In this document: positions 17,801 through 27,050 of the stretch, piece by piece
How positions within the stretch are numbered: the stretch's first letter is position 1
How the letters are laid out: each line of letters opens with the position of its first letter
DNA from: CAYZMS01 sp964479625
GTDB taxonomy: Bacteria > Bacteroidota > Bacteroidia > Chitinophagales > Saprospiraceae
DNA: 61,170 bases
Direction of reading: 5' to 3'
Assembly: GCA_964479625.1 (NCBI GenBank)
Contig: CAYZMS010000024.1
Location: 1 to 61,170 of the forward strand
The notes under the pieces: generated by a model
Told to the model about the DNA's origin: nothing
Databases searched by the model: none
What the model saw: only the letters and a program-made list of their open reading frames with translations
Made by a program: the position numbers and the translations under genes

Positions 17801-19424
17801 TCGAACGGAATTGAATATTGTCGAAATCTGCACTCTCCAGGTGTGCATTGACGTAATGGAAGGTCTTATCCTTTACCTCAATGAGCTCTTCTTCGGGGTC
17901 GAAATTGATGAAGCCCTGTTCAGCCAGGTCGTAGATCAACCGGAAGATATTTTCCACCTCGTACCTGGTGTTGAGGGCTTTGGCGATGGCTGCTGCAGAG
18001 ACAAAGCGGGAGCGCTCTTTACCTACCTGCCTTTGCAGTACGTCCAGTGGGTTGACGGTGGCGATGTTCTGAAGTTGGTCGTATTCTTCCTCCTTGAAAT
18101 ACTTCAAACTGGTGAACTCCACGGGGGCCTTATTCGAAAGATCAATAGCCGATTCTCCGATCAATACGGTATCGGCATTGGTGAAGGCAGTAATGTAATC
18201 GGCATTGATGTTGATCTGATGCACGGAGCTAAAAAAAGGCACCCGGTCGATCCCGCTTTCGCCCCGCCGGAGTTGGAATTCGCTGGCAGGCATATTGATC
18301 CGTACCTCTACTGAGGGATGATAGATAGAATCCGATTCGAAATAAAAGGAAGCCGCAACCTTGGAGCCGGTGATCGACTCTTCGGGTTTGATCACATATT
18401 CATTGCCCAATCCCCGAAAAACACATACCTCTTCCCGGTTGGTCAGCTTGAGTTCTGCAGGTGCTTCCTTGGGCCCATAGCCAATGATCTTTCGCCCTTC
18501 CAGCCGGATACCTCCCTTAAAACTGACGTTGTCGATCACCTTTGGAATATGGAGATCCGTGCGGTAAGAAGAGAAGCGGGGATAGGAACCGGAGTGCTCG
18601 ACAGAGGAGCGACTGATCCGATCCTGGAAATCGCCCTCAATCTGGCCTTCGAAATAGGCGGGATAGGTGAGCAATGCGCCGGAAGCTTTATAATTGGGCT
18701 TACTGGCGTCTATGGTATAGTCTTTCAATTCTACAAAAATGGTGGAATCCAGTCCGGGGCGCTCCCATTTCACGGTACCGCCTTTTCCTTCCCATTGTTC
18801 GTCGTAGAGTAAATAGCGTCCTCTGGTCAGGTGGATCTGAATGGAATCCCCTCCGAACAGTCCAGTCAGCCGCTGTGGCTCGGCGGTCAACACCACCTCC
18901 CTATTCTCCAGGGCCAGTTGGTAAGGGCTTTCCCTCAAGAACCAGGAACTTCCTTTTTCGACAAAGCGCAATGCGTTTTGGGAAAAGAGTTTTTCCGAAA
19001 ATTCGAAAAAGACGGTTACCCTTCCATTGGTAAAGCCTTCTTCATCCTCCAGGACCTGGCTGAGCAGGGTATGCCATTCGAGCAAAAAAACCTCCTCCTT
19101 GCCACTTAATTTTCCTGCACGCAGGGCATTGAGGAAGGCGGTGTAATGGGGGTTGGCAAACATCCCGCGCTTACGCATGCGGTTCGAATTGGCAATAATG
19201 CGTTCCTGTTCCAGCTCGGAAAAAAGCCCGGTTTGATAGTCCTCCAGAAATAGTTTTACCGTTGCTTCCGCTTTTTCATTTCCGGAGGCATTCATAAAGG
19301 CTTCCAAGTGTTCCGGAAATACGTTCGGGTCCACGGAAAAGGAGTCCTGATATTGGGCAAATCCGGATTGAGCGCTAAGGACAAGACCAGATAAAAGGAA
19401 GAAAAAGGTATATCGTTTGATCAT
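14877..19424 (-). CDS. Very large exported beta-rich protein of unknown function
   Basis: I do not recognise a named family. From the chosen start the product is 1515 residues. It has a Sec signal peptide (MIKRYTFFFLLSGLVLSAQSGFAQ), no further membrane helices and a single cysteine. The N-terminal ~140 residues are helical. The rest is beta-rich, with recurrent phrases such as VSFKGGIRLEGRKIIGYGP, FRSKLNEPNAILNLRNNAMRI and FEGRTAFYNLNTYELKIAE that recall the stacked strands of LptA/OstA- or AsmA-like envelope proteins. An envelope role is inference. The ATG at 19424 overlaps the prmA stop as ATGA (19424-19421); an earlier ATG at 19448 would lengthen the overlap and precede the signal peptide, so 19424 is preferred. 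Confidence 0.8.
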   Translation of the reverse strand: MIKRYTFFFLLSGLVLSAQSGFAQYQDSFSVDPNVFPEHLEAFMNASGNEKAEATVKLFLEDYQTGLFSELEQERIIANSNRMRKRGMFANPHYTAFLNALRAGKLSGKEEVFLLEWHTLLSQVLEDEEGFTNGRVTVFFEFSEKLFSQNALRFVEKGSSWFLRESPYQLALENREVVLTAEPQRLTGLFGGDSIQIHLTRGRYLLYDEQWEGKGGTVKWERPGLDSTIFVELKDYTIDASKPNYKASGALLTYPAYFEGQIEGDFQDRISRSSVEHSGSYPRFSSYRTDLHIPKVIDNVSFKGGIRLEGRKIIGYGPKEAPAELKLTNREEVCVFRGLGNEYVIKPEESITGSKVAASFYFESDSIYHPSVEVRINMPASEFQLRRGESGIDRVPFFSSVHQININADYITAFTNADTVLIGESAIDLSNKAPVEFTSLKYFKEEEYDQLQNIATVNPLDVLQRQVGKERSRFVSAAAIAKALNTRYEVENIFRLIYDLAEQGFINFDPEEELIEVKDKTFHYVNAHLESADFDNIQFRSKLNEPNAILNLRNNAMRIKGVQVVELSPSKMMAVFPDTNAVVMRENRNMELSGEIVAGYTKLTGKDYQFNYDNFDLTLDSVQSMQLFIPQTRPETAKELGEQVEAFSLNSTIEQFSANLLIDAPSNKGGRENIPMFPSIRTTSPAYVFYDSDKVKDTVYVRDSFYFELEPFTMNELDNYVEEEVVFDGKLYSAGILETFREPLRVRKDDYSLGFVHNTPDAGYQSYGGKGVYSGQIDLSNAGLLGKGALQYLGAKINSESFKFHPEEATGFAEVFDLDESEEGGVEVPQVHGDSVNILWRPYLDSLYIQPEEKPFAMFKAGAHTLAGTLVLTPDGLKGDGLLDWEQASMESELFSFGAFAAQSDTLNLKIKAIGEDDIAIQTDNISGMVDFEEQIGSFRANEAILRTQLPYNRYQTTMNEFDWDMSKAHINFKADENQLGQFTSTAPGQDSLQFEGRTAFYNLNTYELKIAEVPYVKAADAFIYPDSGLVDIAPGGLMKTLSNAVIVADTLNQNHRIKRATVDIRGRKDYTATGFYEYNVAGKEQEIEFQNILGQRVGRGKMSEKATATRAKGEITEADSFFIDHKTLFYGTISLFSESVNLQFDGFARLEADRLPERNWFSISSGGDKENLAIRYTVPKSFEGYPLYTGLFLSRESAAMYPRVMMPRFTGGDRAVLPVEGLFRYNPGKDQFIFGDSSKVLNNDYRGNQLVFDNKTGGVEAEGRLNLGEGMDVIKIDAAGVLRTEFRETGLVDSTLMDTPPPGVEGNLIAGVSMILPEKLLRMVTEEVKRAGFGSTPIPYLSELDRYSKQFSMLFPASPEFDNALLSLGGGFFELPKKFNPYTFLFSDLEVVWDQDYQSLVNTNPQIGLVSMEGEPLNQRVKCWLEVKMPTNGDDRLYFYLELANNIFYYFGYKQGILEISSNDTRFMEEADKLKKNDLIVKDKKNNETYEIQVVENARAKMFQRRAQAAGGGR

Positions 19425-20257
19425 GGATGTAATTTCATGGCCAGCCACTCTTCCCGGTAGCGCGCCTCGTCGACGGTAAAACCAGCCTCGGTAAGCGCTC
19501 GAACAACAGTGGGTTCATCCTCCTTTAACAAGCCGGAAATGAGCAGTGTGCCTCGTTTTTGCAATTTACCATACAACGTTTCCAGCGAAGCCAAAATTAC
19601 ATTGCGGTTGATATTCGCAAGGATAATATCGTATTCGGTATCGAGGACGACATCCAGTCCTCCCAGCAAGACCTGCACATTAGAGGCGTGGTTCAACTGG
19701 ATATTCTCCATGGTATTCTGATAGGCGGGTGCTTCAATATCCACTGCATCTACCATGGTGGCGCCCAGGCGGGCTGCCAGGATGGCCAGCACGCCAGTAC
19801 CACAACCAAAATCCAGCACTTTTTTGCCGGGGAAGGAAAGATCCCGCATCCATTGCAACATCAACCAGGTGGTGGCGTGGTGTCCGGTGCCGAAGGCCAT
19901 GCGTGGATTGATGAGTAGTTCGTGCCGCACCTCTTCGATGGGCGGATGGAAATCTGCCCGTACTCCACAAAAATCATCGATAAGGATGGGGGCGAAATTG
20001 GACTCCCAAAGTGCATTCCAGTTCTGGGGAGCAATGCGGGCAAGCTCATAAGATAAAGGGTAGCGTTCCTGCAGCTGCTTCAACAGGGCTTCCCACTCGG
20101 TATTCCACTGGGGCTCGGGCAGGTAAGCTGAAAACCCCTCTGGCGTTTCCAGAAAGGACTCCATGCCCCGGGCGTTTAACTCCGCCATGAGGATCTCGGT
20201 CCATTCCACTGCTGTTTTCACCCTGAGCTCCACATAAACCTGCCGGGGACCGGACAT
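19421..20257 (-). CDS. prmA: Ribosomal protein L11 methyltransferase
   Basis: The 278-residue enzyme trimethylates ribosomal protein L11 using SAM. The N-terminal substrate-recognition domain (1-100) includes WNALWESNFAPILI, and the methyltransferase domain carries MAFGTGHHATT, motif I VLDFGCGTGVLAILAARLGA and the post-motif IILANINRNVI, all typical of PrmA. It starts 14 bases after the folD stop and shares an ATGA overlap with the giant gene downstream, so folD-prmA-giant gene look like one transcript. Neither neighbour has an obvious link to ribosome modification. Confidence 0.95.
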   Translation of the reverse strand: MSGPRQVYVELRVKTAVEWTEILMAELNARGMESFLETPEGFSAYLPEPQWNTEWEALLKQLQERYPLSYELARIAPQNWNALWESNFAPILIDDFCGVRADFHPPIEEVRHELLINPRMAFGTGHHATTWLMLQWMRDLSFPGKKVLDFGCGTGVLAILAARLGATMVDAVDIEAPAYQNTMENIQLNHASNVQVLLGGLDVVLDTEYDIILANINRNVILASLETLYGKLQKRGTLLISGLLKEDEPTVVRALTEAGFTVDEARYREEWLAMKLHP

Positions 20258-20271
20258 AGCTGGCTATACAT

Positions 20272-21159
20272 TTAGGTTTTCGAATAAATAAGCCTCTGTG
20301 CAGCTTTGAGGGTATTCATCATAAGGGAAACGACGGTAAGTTGGCCGACCCCTCCCGGAACGGGGGTGATATAGCTGCTTTTGGGGGCCACCCCATCATA
20401 ATCCACATCCCCCACCAATCGGTACCCTTTTTTCTGAGAGGGATCATCCACCCGGTTGATCCCAACATCGATAATCACTGCTCCCTCTTTAACCATTTGA
20501 GCCGTCAGAAAGTTAGGCTGGCCGATGGCCGCGATCACGATATCGGCCCGCAGGGTGTGGGCGTTAATGTCTTTAGTCCGGCTATGACAAAGCGTAACGG
20601 TAGCATTACCCGGATTGGACTTGCGGGAAAGCAGAATGCTCATGGGCGTACCGACGATATTACTGCGCCCGATAACCACCACTTCCTTGGCCTGGGTATC
20701 AATATTGTAGCGGCGCAGCATTTCGAGAATACCGGCAGGGGTTGCCGGAAGGTAACAGGGCAGGCCCTGGGCCATACGTCCAACATTTACGGGATGGAAG
20801 CCATCCACGTCCTTTTCCGGAGTTATGGCCAGGGTAACGCGGTTTTCGTTAATGTGTTTGGGCAGGGGCAATTGCACGATGAAGCCATCAACCTCGGGAT
20901 CTTTATTCAGACTTTCCACAATTTCCAGCAATTCCGCTTCAGAAGTTTCTGCGCCCTTACGAATCAGAGTGGAGGCAAATCCCACCTTTTCGCAGGTGTT
21001 CACCTTGTTGCGCACATAGGCCTGACTGGCGGGGTCCTCGCCTACCAGAACTGCCGCCAGGTGAGGGCGTTTTTCTCCTTTTTCTACCAGTTCAGCGACT
21101 GCTTCGGTTAACTCCTTTCGAATTTCCCTTGCTAATTGACGACCGTCTAATATTTCCAT
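20272..21159 (-). CDS. folD: Bifunctional methylenetetrahydrofolate dehydrogenase/cyclohydrolase
   Basis: FolD interconverts 5,10-methylene-, methenyl- and 10-formyl-tetrahydrofolate in the cytosol with NADP. From the chosen start the product is 295 residues, the usual family length. Conserved elements: SQAYVRNKVNTCEKVG, which holds the catalytic lysine region; DGFIVQLPLPKH; PEKDVDGFHPVNVGRM; the NADP loop VVIGRSNIVGTPMS; and VPGGVGQLTVVSLMMNT. The open frame extends upstream to 21327, but the extra 56 residues match nothing in FolD, and a -7 box at 21208-21215 lies inside them. The start at 21159 is preceded by AAAAGGA and is preferred. Confidence 0.96.
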   Translation of the reverse strand: MEILDGRQLAREIRKELTEAVAELVEKGEKRPHLAAVLVGEDPASQAYVRNKVNTCEKVGFASTLIRKGAETSEAELLEIVESLNKDPEVDGFIVQLPLPKHINENRVTLAITPEKDVDGFHPVNVGRMAQGLPCYLPATPAGILEMLRRYNIDTQAKEVVVIGRSNIVGTPMSILLSRKSNPGNATVTLCHSRTKDINAHTLRADIVIAAIGQPNFLTAQMVKEGAVIIDVGINRVDDPSQKKGYRLVGDVDYDGVAPKSSYITPVPGGVGQLTVVSLMMNTLKAAQRLIYSKT

Positions 21160-21207
21160 TTCCTTTTCGCTTCTTATTGTTTGAAGGAATCGTATCTTTG
21201 AATAGTA

Positions 21208-21215
21208 CAAATCTA
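21208..21215 (-). promoter_or_regulatory. Candidate -7 box for folD-prmA operon
   Basis: The minus strand reads TAGATTTG, an exact TAnnTTTG match, about 49 bases upstream of the folD ATG at 21159. A TTTG lies 14 bases further upstream (21233-21230), a little closer than usual for a -33 element. It supports the shorter FolD start. Confidence 0.5.
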
Positions 21216-21405
21216 CGCATCTCCCTTCACAAATCGGGGACTTTGGAGCCGAATTGACTATGGTATCCGCTAATCCCCCACTCTTACGCCTGTAGCCCTC
21301 AATACCTATGTATTGAAAAAAGGACAATATTTCAAAACGAAGAAAGGTTTAAGTAGCGGTTTGAAGGTTCGCCAATCCAAACCCTGGTAACTTGATGATT
21401 CTCCT

Positions 21406-24400
21406 ATGAGGCTAGAAAGAACTTGGATATTTTCGCTGGTCCTGTCGACCGGTCTTTTTGCATTACAGGGGCACCTATTCGCTCAAACCGTCGTGTTGGG
21501 GGATACCATGGTAAACGCTTGTGCCGGGCAGTTTACGGACAGCGGGGGCTTCGGGGCGTCCTATGCTGCCGGTGAAAATACGGTTATGACCCTTTGTCCG
21601 GACGGGACCGACACCCACCTGCAACTTTCCTTTTCCCGCTACGAGCTGACCCCCGGCGACCGGCTTTGCCTGTATGACGGGCCTGATACGACCGCCACTT
21701 TGATTACCTGCTTGGAGGGCGGTCAAAGCGGTACGCCTGTAACTATCCAGGCTACCGCAGCAAATCCTTCAGGCTGCCTGACCATACATTTTGAATCTTC
21801 CGGTGCTGCGGCCGGCTGGGAAGCCAATCTCGATTGCATTGGGAGGTGCCAAACCATTATTGCTCAGTTGGACAGTATTTTCCCGTCAGCTTTTAACGGG
21901 GACCCTTCCTTTAGCGCACTTTGTCCGGGGGACCAATTGCAGGTTTACGGCGGTGCAGCATTCCCTCAAAACAACCTCTTCTACCCACAATCTGAGGCTT
22001 CTGCCGGTTTTAGGTGGGACTTTGGAGATGGGTTTTCCGCCCTTGGCCCCACTGTTGTTCACACTTATCAGAAGCCCGGCGCCTATCAGTTGCAGCTCAC
22101 TGTTGAAGACCAGACCGGATGCGAAAGCGTCAATTTTCTCAGTCGTACCATCCTGGTCTCGGCCCCACCGGCCTATCAGGCCTCGGGCTTGCTGCCCGAT
22201 ACGCTCTGTAGCGGCGATACGCTGGAGTTAAGGGCCAACATTAACAGTTTCTACCCTTCGGCCCAGATCTCCGCCATCCCGCAAACCTTCGGTTTCGAGC
22301 TGGGTCGATCCCAGATCGACGGCATTCCCCTGCCCGACGGAGATGGCAGGACTTATCAGACGCAAATAACCTTTCGGGATTTTCGACCGGGGCAAGAATT
22401 GACTAACCCTGAGGAGCTCGATTCCATTTGTATCAACATCGAACATAGCTGGATGCGTGACCTGGAGATCCGGGTGATCTGCCCCAACGGCCAGTCCTCT
22501 ATTTTGCACCAGCACCCCGGCGAACGGGGCAAGCAGGTATTTCTGGGCGAACCCATTGACAATGACGATGCCGATCTTCAAATAGGCAGGGGTACCGATT
22601 ATTGCTGGTCAAACAACGCCGATAACGACAACTGGATCAACTATGCAAATGCCAATCTACCCGATACCTTACCTTCCGGCCAATACCGACCATTCGAATC
22701 GCTGGATCAACTATTAGGCTGTCCTTTGAATGGGGTATGGACTTTAGAAGTGCAGGACCTTTGGCAGGGTGACAATGGCTTCGTATTCTATTGGAACATC
22801 CATTTTTCGGATGCCCTTTTTCCGGATCAACCGCTTTTCACCCCCTTTATCGAAGGTTCGAACTGGTCGACCAGCGCAACAACCATTACCCAAAGCCCGC
22901 TGCAGTTGTTAGCTATCAGCGAAACTGCTGGTGATGATCTTTTTCGGTTCTCCACAACGGATGACCTTGGCTGTACCTTTGACAGCAGTTTTAACCTTCC
23001 CGTTCGGCCTTTCACTCACCCCCTTTGTGGAACACTGGGATGCCTACCCGAAACTGATCCCCTGCCACCGGATACAACGGTTTGCCAGGGAGACAGCCTA
23101 CTGCTGGTGGTACAAACGGATACCCTTCCTGGCGATACGAGCCTGGTTTTCGAAACCAATCCGGAATACGAATTGGGCGCTTCCAACCATCCGCATGATA
23201 TACCTTATGCTGCGGCACTCCCACTTAGTAATTTAGCCCTGGATACCCTTAGTGACCCCATTGCCCAGATCCAATCCGTTTGTCTGAACCTCAGTACCGA
23301 TTGGGATGAGGATATTCGCTTATTCCTTCAAAGCCCGGATGGAAAAATACTAGAGTTATCCACCGATAACGGAGGCAGCGGCGACAACTACCAAAACACC
23401 TGTTTCTCTCCTACTGCTGTGACCGCAATCACGGCTGCTGCCCCCCCCTTCACCGGCAACTTCCAACCCGAAGGCGATTGGAATGACCTCCGGGGCAGCC
23501 CGGTAAATGGGGACTGGGTACTGTTGGTCTCTGATGGTTCCGGACTGGACATTCTGGGCACTCTGCACAATTGGTCGATCAGCTTTCTGCTGAGCAATCA
23601 AATAAGCTACCGCTGGAGTTCGAACCTTGGACTCAGTTGTACAGATTGTGATTCCACGCTGGTCCAAACCGATTCCAGCGGCTGGGTACAACTGGAGATC
23701 AGGGATGCCTTTGATTGCTCTTATATCGATTCGATGCAGGTCAACGTTTTAGACTCCCTTCCTGCACCAGAGATCAATTGCGGCTTGAGCGGTCCGGGTC
23801 GGTTAACCTTTAACTGGACCCAGGAACAGGATAGCCTGCTTTACCGGCTGAATGTGATCATCAACGGGCGGGACTCCCTTTTACCGCAGTTGCAGGCCGA
23901 AAATTTTTACACTGTTACCGGCCTGCAGGCCGGCGACACAGTCGGCCTGGAAGTTCGGGTGATCCCTACCCGGCCGGGCTTCCCCTGTGCCATCGGGACC
24001 GGCTTTGGGGAATGCATCTACGAACCTTGTTTTATCAATGCAGAACTAAGCCTGGTGGAAAACGTAAGCTGCGCAGGGGCGGAAGATGGCCGCGCCAATA
24101 TTACCGTCACCGATGGACAAGGCCCCTACCGGTTCTATTTTAACGGAGCGCTTAGCCCGGATTCTTCCGGCCGCTACGACAACCTGCCCCCAGGCCTGTT
24201 CTTTGTAATCGCCGAAGACGCCAACTTCTGCCGGGATACCGTCCTGGTCAATATAGGAGAGCCGGATACCCTCCGGACTAACCTCAGCCTCGAAAAGGAT
24301 ATTACCTGCAACGGAGATCAAAACGGGGTTTTATTCGCTACGCCCAGCGGCGGCAATGGCAACTACCTCTACGATTGGGGCGATCCCATTTTTCAAAACC

Positions 24401-26907
24401 AAAGTCGACTCGAAGAATTGCCCGCAGGAACCTACCTCCTGACCGTAACCGATTCGCGGAATTGTACCGCCATGGACAGCATTGAGCTCACTGACCCGCC
24501 CCTCCTAAGCCTAAATTTGAATACCGAGGACATCCAATGTGCCGGAGAGGATAATGGCGCCATTTCTGCAGAGGTGGCCGGGGGGCAGTTGCCCTATCAA
24601 TATGAGTGGTCTACTGACGACACCTTTCCCAACCTGTTCAACCTGAGTGCAGGAGAATACTGCCTTAGTTTAACCGATGCAAGGGGTTGTCTGCGAACGG
24701 CCTGTACCATCATCAATGAACCCGCCCTGCTGCAGATCGATTCCTTCCTAAGCCAGGATGTTTCCTGTAACGGAGGTAGCAATGGACAGGCTGTTGTATT
24801 TGCATCTGGCGGCACGGGCAATTATCAATACAGTTGGAATGATTCTCTTGGTCAGATCGGCCAAATGGCCGGGCAATTGCCGGCTGGGCCGGTCGTGGTC
24901 ACTGTTCAGGATGCTAATGCCTGTTTGGCCTCTGCTTCCGTGATCATCGCCGAACCCGAACCCCTAGCGGCCAATGCGGTTGCTCAGGATGCCTCCTGCC
25001 TCGGCAATGCTGACGGCCAACTGCTCGCCTTTCCTGAAGGAGGCACTCCTGACTACCAGCTCTCCTGGAGCAACGGACAAGAAGGGAATGTTGCTAGCGG
25101 CTTAGCAGCGGGGGATTACGGCTTGACCATCACGGATGCTAATGATTGCCGGCTGATCCGGTCACTTAGTGTAAGCGAACCCGAAGCCCAGTTATTCCTC
25201 GAGGTAGAGCAAAGCCTTCGGGGCTGTTTCGGCGAACAAGGAAATGCAGCACGGGTAAATGCACAAGGCGGCAGCGGTGCACCATTTATTTACAATTGGA
25301 GTGATGGCCAATCCACCCCAACGGCTATAGATCTGGATTCCCTGGTTTATTCCGTTTCTGTAACAGATGCCGACGGTTGCACGGAGTCCATTTCGATCAA
25401 ATTGCAGGACCTTCCCGATATGGATCCCAATATGATCATCAATACCCCCTCCTGTTTCGGGTTCACCAATGGCGCGATCGGCATCAACCTTATCGAAGGC
25501 CGCCCTCAGGCCGACCTAAATTTTTACCGCTTCGAATGGAACACCGGCGCCCGCTCCCCCATCATCAACAACCTGGTCGGTGACAGCACCTATTCCGTTA
25601 CCATCACCGATCCGCAGGGGTGCATAGCTACAGAGTCGCGCTTTGTAAAAGAGCCTCAGTTGATCACTTTTGAGGTAGCCGCCCAGGATGTAAGTTGTTT
25701 CGGTCTATCGGATGGTAGCCTAAGGGTACAGAACATCCAGGCAGACTCCCGCAACTTCACTTATCAGTGGGATGCTGCCGCCGGAAGCGCAACCACTGCC
25801 GCCGTAGAGAACCTGCCTGCAGGAAAATACCAGGTAACCGTTACGGATGAATCAAACTGTTTTAACGTCGGACTGGGCGTAGTGGAACAGCCCAACGACC
25901 TCCAGCTTCAGTTTGAGGTCAATACCATAGAATGTTTCGGTGATCCAAGCGGAGTAGCCAACGTACTACCTTCCGGGGGAGTACCGGATTACAGCTACCT
26001 ATGGTCAACCGGCGCCCAAACCCGCAGCATAAGTGGTTTGACGGCCGGAAACTACCAAGTAACCGTTACCGATGGAAGGGGGTGTTCTAAAACCGGTAAC
26101 ATCAATATTAACCAACCGGACCCCTTCGATGTAATGATCGAAACCCAGGATGTCAGTTGCTTCGGGGACCGGGATGGAACCATCAGCATTCGGGTGAACG
26201 GAGGCCAGGCTCCCTACCGCTACAGCCTGAACAATGAAGTATTCACCGGTTCCCCTGTGCGGATCGGACTAACTGCCGGAAACTACAATGTGTATATCCG
26301 GGATAATAACGATTGCTTGCTGGCCAGCAGCGTAATCATTGAAGAGCCTTTGCCCTTCACAGTAGACGCCGGTGATCCGAATTATACCCTACCCCTTGGG
26401 GATAGTATCTTGCTGCGGGCAAGTGCTACTCATGCGCAAGGCATGGTTGACTTTGTGTGGGAGCCTCCCTTTTCCGATTGGTTGAGTTGTTTGAACTGCC
26501 CGGAAACCCTAGTACGGCCTCTGGATCAGATATCGATCCGCCTTCGTGGAATTGATTCCATCGGCTGTGAGGCAACGGACATTGTCACGCTCTTTGTCAG
26601 TAAATCGCGCATTGTCCTGGTCCCTACGGGCTTCAGTCCGAACGGGGATGGGGAAAATGACCTTTTGCTGGTGCATGGCCAACCCAATGTTCGAATAAAT
26701 ACCTTCCGGGTATTCGACCGCTGGGGGGAGTTGGTATTCGAAAAGGAAGATTTCGACATTAACGATCCTTCTACTGGGTGGGATGGGACCCATAATGGAC
26801 AACCCGCCCCGCTGGGCGTTTACCTTTGGTTCCTGGAAGCGGAATTCCCGGACGGACAAACCGCTATTTACCGGGGACAAACAACCCTTATCCAGGCCAA
26901 TCAATAG
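21406..26907 (+). CDS. Giant cell-surface T9SS protein: CUB, PKD, P-domains, SprB repeats, CHU_C
   Basis: The 1833-residue product starts with a signal peptide (to ALQGHLFAQ). Approximate domains in order: CUB (28-145, CAGQFTDSGGFG...); PKD (195-255, FRWDFGDGFSALGPTVVHTY); two proprotein-convertase P-domain-like regions (298-470 and 580-735, e.g. CLNLSTDWDEDIRLFLQSPDG and WVLLVSDGSG); an FN3-like stretch (785-875); ten SprB-type repeats (876-1652); and a C-terminal gliding-motility-associated CHU_C domain (about 1740-1833, VPTGFSPNGDGENDLLL, FDRWGELVFEKEDF, WDGTHNGQPAPLGVYLW). The C-terminus is the type B signal for type IX secretion. A surface adhesin or gliding role is inferred. A PorP/SprF gene follows, the usual partner of this cargo type. 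Confidence 0.93.
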   Translation: MRLERTWIFSLVLSTGLFALQGHLFAQTVVLGDTMVNACAGQFTDSGGFGASYAAGENTVMTLCPDGTDTHLQLSFSRYELTPGDRLCLYDGPDTTATLITCLEGGQSGTPVTIQATAANPSGCLTIHFESSGAAAGWEANLDCIGRCQTIIAQLDSIFPSAFNGDPSFSALCPGDQLQVYGGAAFPQNNLFYPQSEASAGFRWDFGDGFSALGPTVVHTYQKPGAYQLQLTVEDQTGCESVNFLSRTILVSAPPAYQASGLLPDTLCSGDTLELRANINSFYPSAQISAIPQTFGFELGRSQIDGIPLPDGDGRTYQTQITFRDFRPGQELTNPEELDSICINIEHSWMRDLEIRVICPNGQSSILHQHPGERGKQVFLGEPIDNDDADLQIGRGTDYCWSNNADNDNWINYANANLPDTLPSGQYRPFESLDQLLGCPLNGVWTLEVQDLWQGDNGFVFYWNIHFSDALFPDQPLFTPFIEGSNWSTSATTITQSPLQLLAISETAGDDLFRFSTTDDLGCTFDSSFNLPVRPFTHPLCGTLGCLPETDPLPPDTTVCQGDSLLLVVQTDTLPGDTSLVFETNPEYELGASNHPHDIPYAAALPLSNLALDTLSDPIAQIQSVCLNLSTDWDEDIRLFLQSPDGKILELSTDNGGSGDNYQNTCFSPTAVTAITAAAPPFTGNFQPEGDWNDLRGSPVNGDWVLLVSDGSGLDILGTLHNWSISFLLSNQISYRWSSNLGLSCTDCDSTLVQTDSSGWVQLEIRDAFDCSYIDSMQVNVLDSLPAPEINCGLSGPGRLTFNWTQEQDSLLYRLNVIINGRDSLLPQLQAENFYTVTGLQAGDTVGLEVRVIPTRPGFPCAIGTGFGECIYEPCFINAELSLVENVSCAGAEDGRANITVTDGQGPYRFYFNGALSPDSSGRYDNLPPGLFFVIAEDANFCRDTVLVNIGEPDTLRTNLSLEKDITCNGDQNGVLFATPSGGNGNYLYDWGDPIFQNQSRLEELPAGTYLLTVTDSRNCTAMDSIELTDPPLLSLNLNTEDIQCAGEDNGAISAEVAGGQLPYQYEWSTDDTFPNLFNLSAGEYCLSLTDARGCLRTACTIINEPALLQIDSFLSQDVSCNGGSNGQAVVFASGGTGNYQYSWNDSLGQIGQMAGQLPAGPVVVTVQDANACLASASVIIAEPEPLAANAVAQDASCLGNADGQLLAFPEGGTPDYQLSWSNGQEGNVASGLAAGDYGLTITDANDCRLIRSLSVSEPEAQLFLEVEQSLRGCFGEQGNAARVNAQGGSGAPFIYNWSDGQSTPTAIDLDSLVYSVSVTDADGCTESISIKLQDLPDMDPNMIINTPSCFGFTNGAIGINLIEGRPQADLNFYRFEWNTGARSPIINNLVGDSTYSVTITDPQGCIATESRFVKEPQLITFEVAAQDVSCFGLSDGSLRVQNIQADSRNFTYQWDAAAGSATTAAVENLPAGKYQVTVTDESNCFNVGLGVVEQPNDLQLQFEVNTIECFGDPSGVANVLPSGGVPDYSYLWSTGAQTRSISGLTAGNYQVTVTDGRGCSKTGNININQPDPFDVMIETQDVSCFGDRDGTISIRVNGGQAPYRYSLNNEVFTGSPVRIGLTAGNYNVYIRDNNDCLLASSVIIEEPLPFTVDAGDPNYTLPLGDSILLRASATHAQGMVDFVWEPPFSDWLSCLNCPETLVRPLDQISIRLRGIDSIGCEATDIVTLFVSKSRIVLVPTGFSPNGDGENDLLLVHGQPNVRINTFRVFDRWGELVFEKEDFDINDPSTGWDGTHNGQPAPLGVYLWFLEAEFPDGQTAIYRGQTTLIQANQ
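24031..26360 (+). repeat. Ten tandem SprB-type repeats inside the giant gene
   Basis: Ten units of about 73-80 residues share a plan: a Cys-containing start (VSCAGAEDG, ITCNGDQNG, IQCAGEDNG, VSCFGDRDG), a GG-x-PY-x-Y-x-W core, LxAGxYxVTVTD, a second Cys (NxC) and a closing (E/Q)P. The copies are diverged at DNA level, so recent slippage is unlikely. The Cys pair could form one disulfide per repeat after export. Confidence 0.85.
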
Positions 26908-26930
26908 TACTGAGCCCTGGGCCTCTTTGT

Positions 26931-26971
26931 CCTCCCTGCTGAAAAATATCCTGCATTTTTCAGCAAGGAGG
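26931..26971. terminator. Long hairpin between giant gene and porP/sprF
   Basis: A 17-bp stem with one mismatch (26931-26947 with 26955-26971) closes on the loop ATCCTGC. It lies 24 bases after the stop of the giant gene. No T-run follows, so it may moderate rather than end transcription into the porP/sprF-like gene, or protect the upstream mRNA's 3' end. Confidence 0.6.
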
Positions 26972-27050
26972 GCTGGAAGATGGGCTGTTGACTCACATAT
27001 TACAAAGCAAATGCACCAAAACCCTAACGCGCAAAAACGCCAACAATACT

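Noticed and set aside
17460..18314. 284-codon frame antisense to the 1515-residue protein gene
   Set aside because: Lies wholly opposite a convincing exported protein; long antisense frames are common over genes of this base composition.
20341..21111. 256-codon frame antisense to folD
   Set aside because: FolD motifs on the other strand are unambiguous; the antisense product has no features.
24031..26360. CRISPR-like or recent tandem DNA repeat in the giant gene
   Set aside because: Repetition is at protein level only; DNA units are diverged and differ in length.
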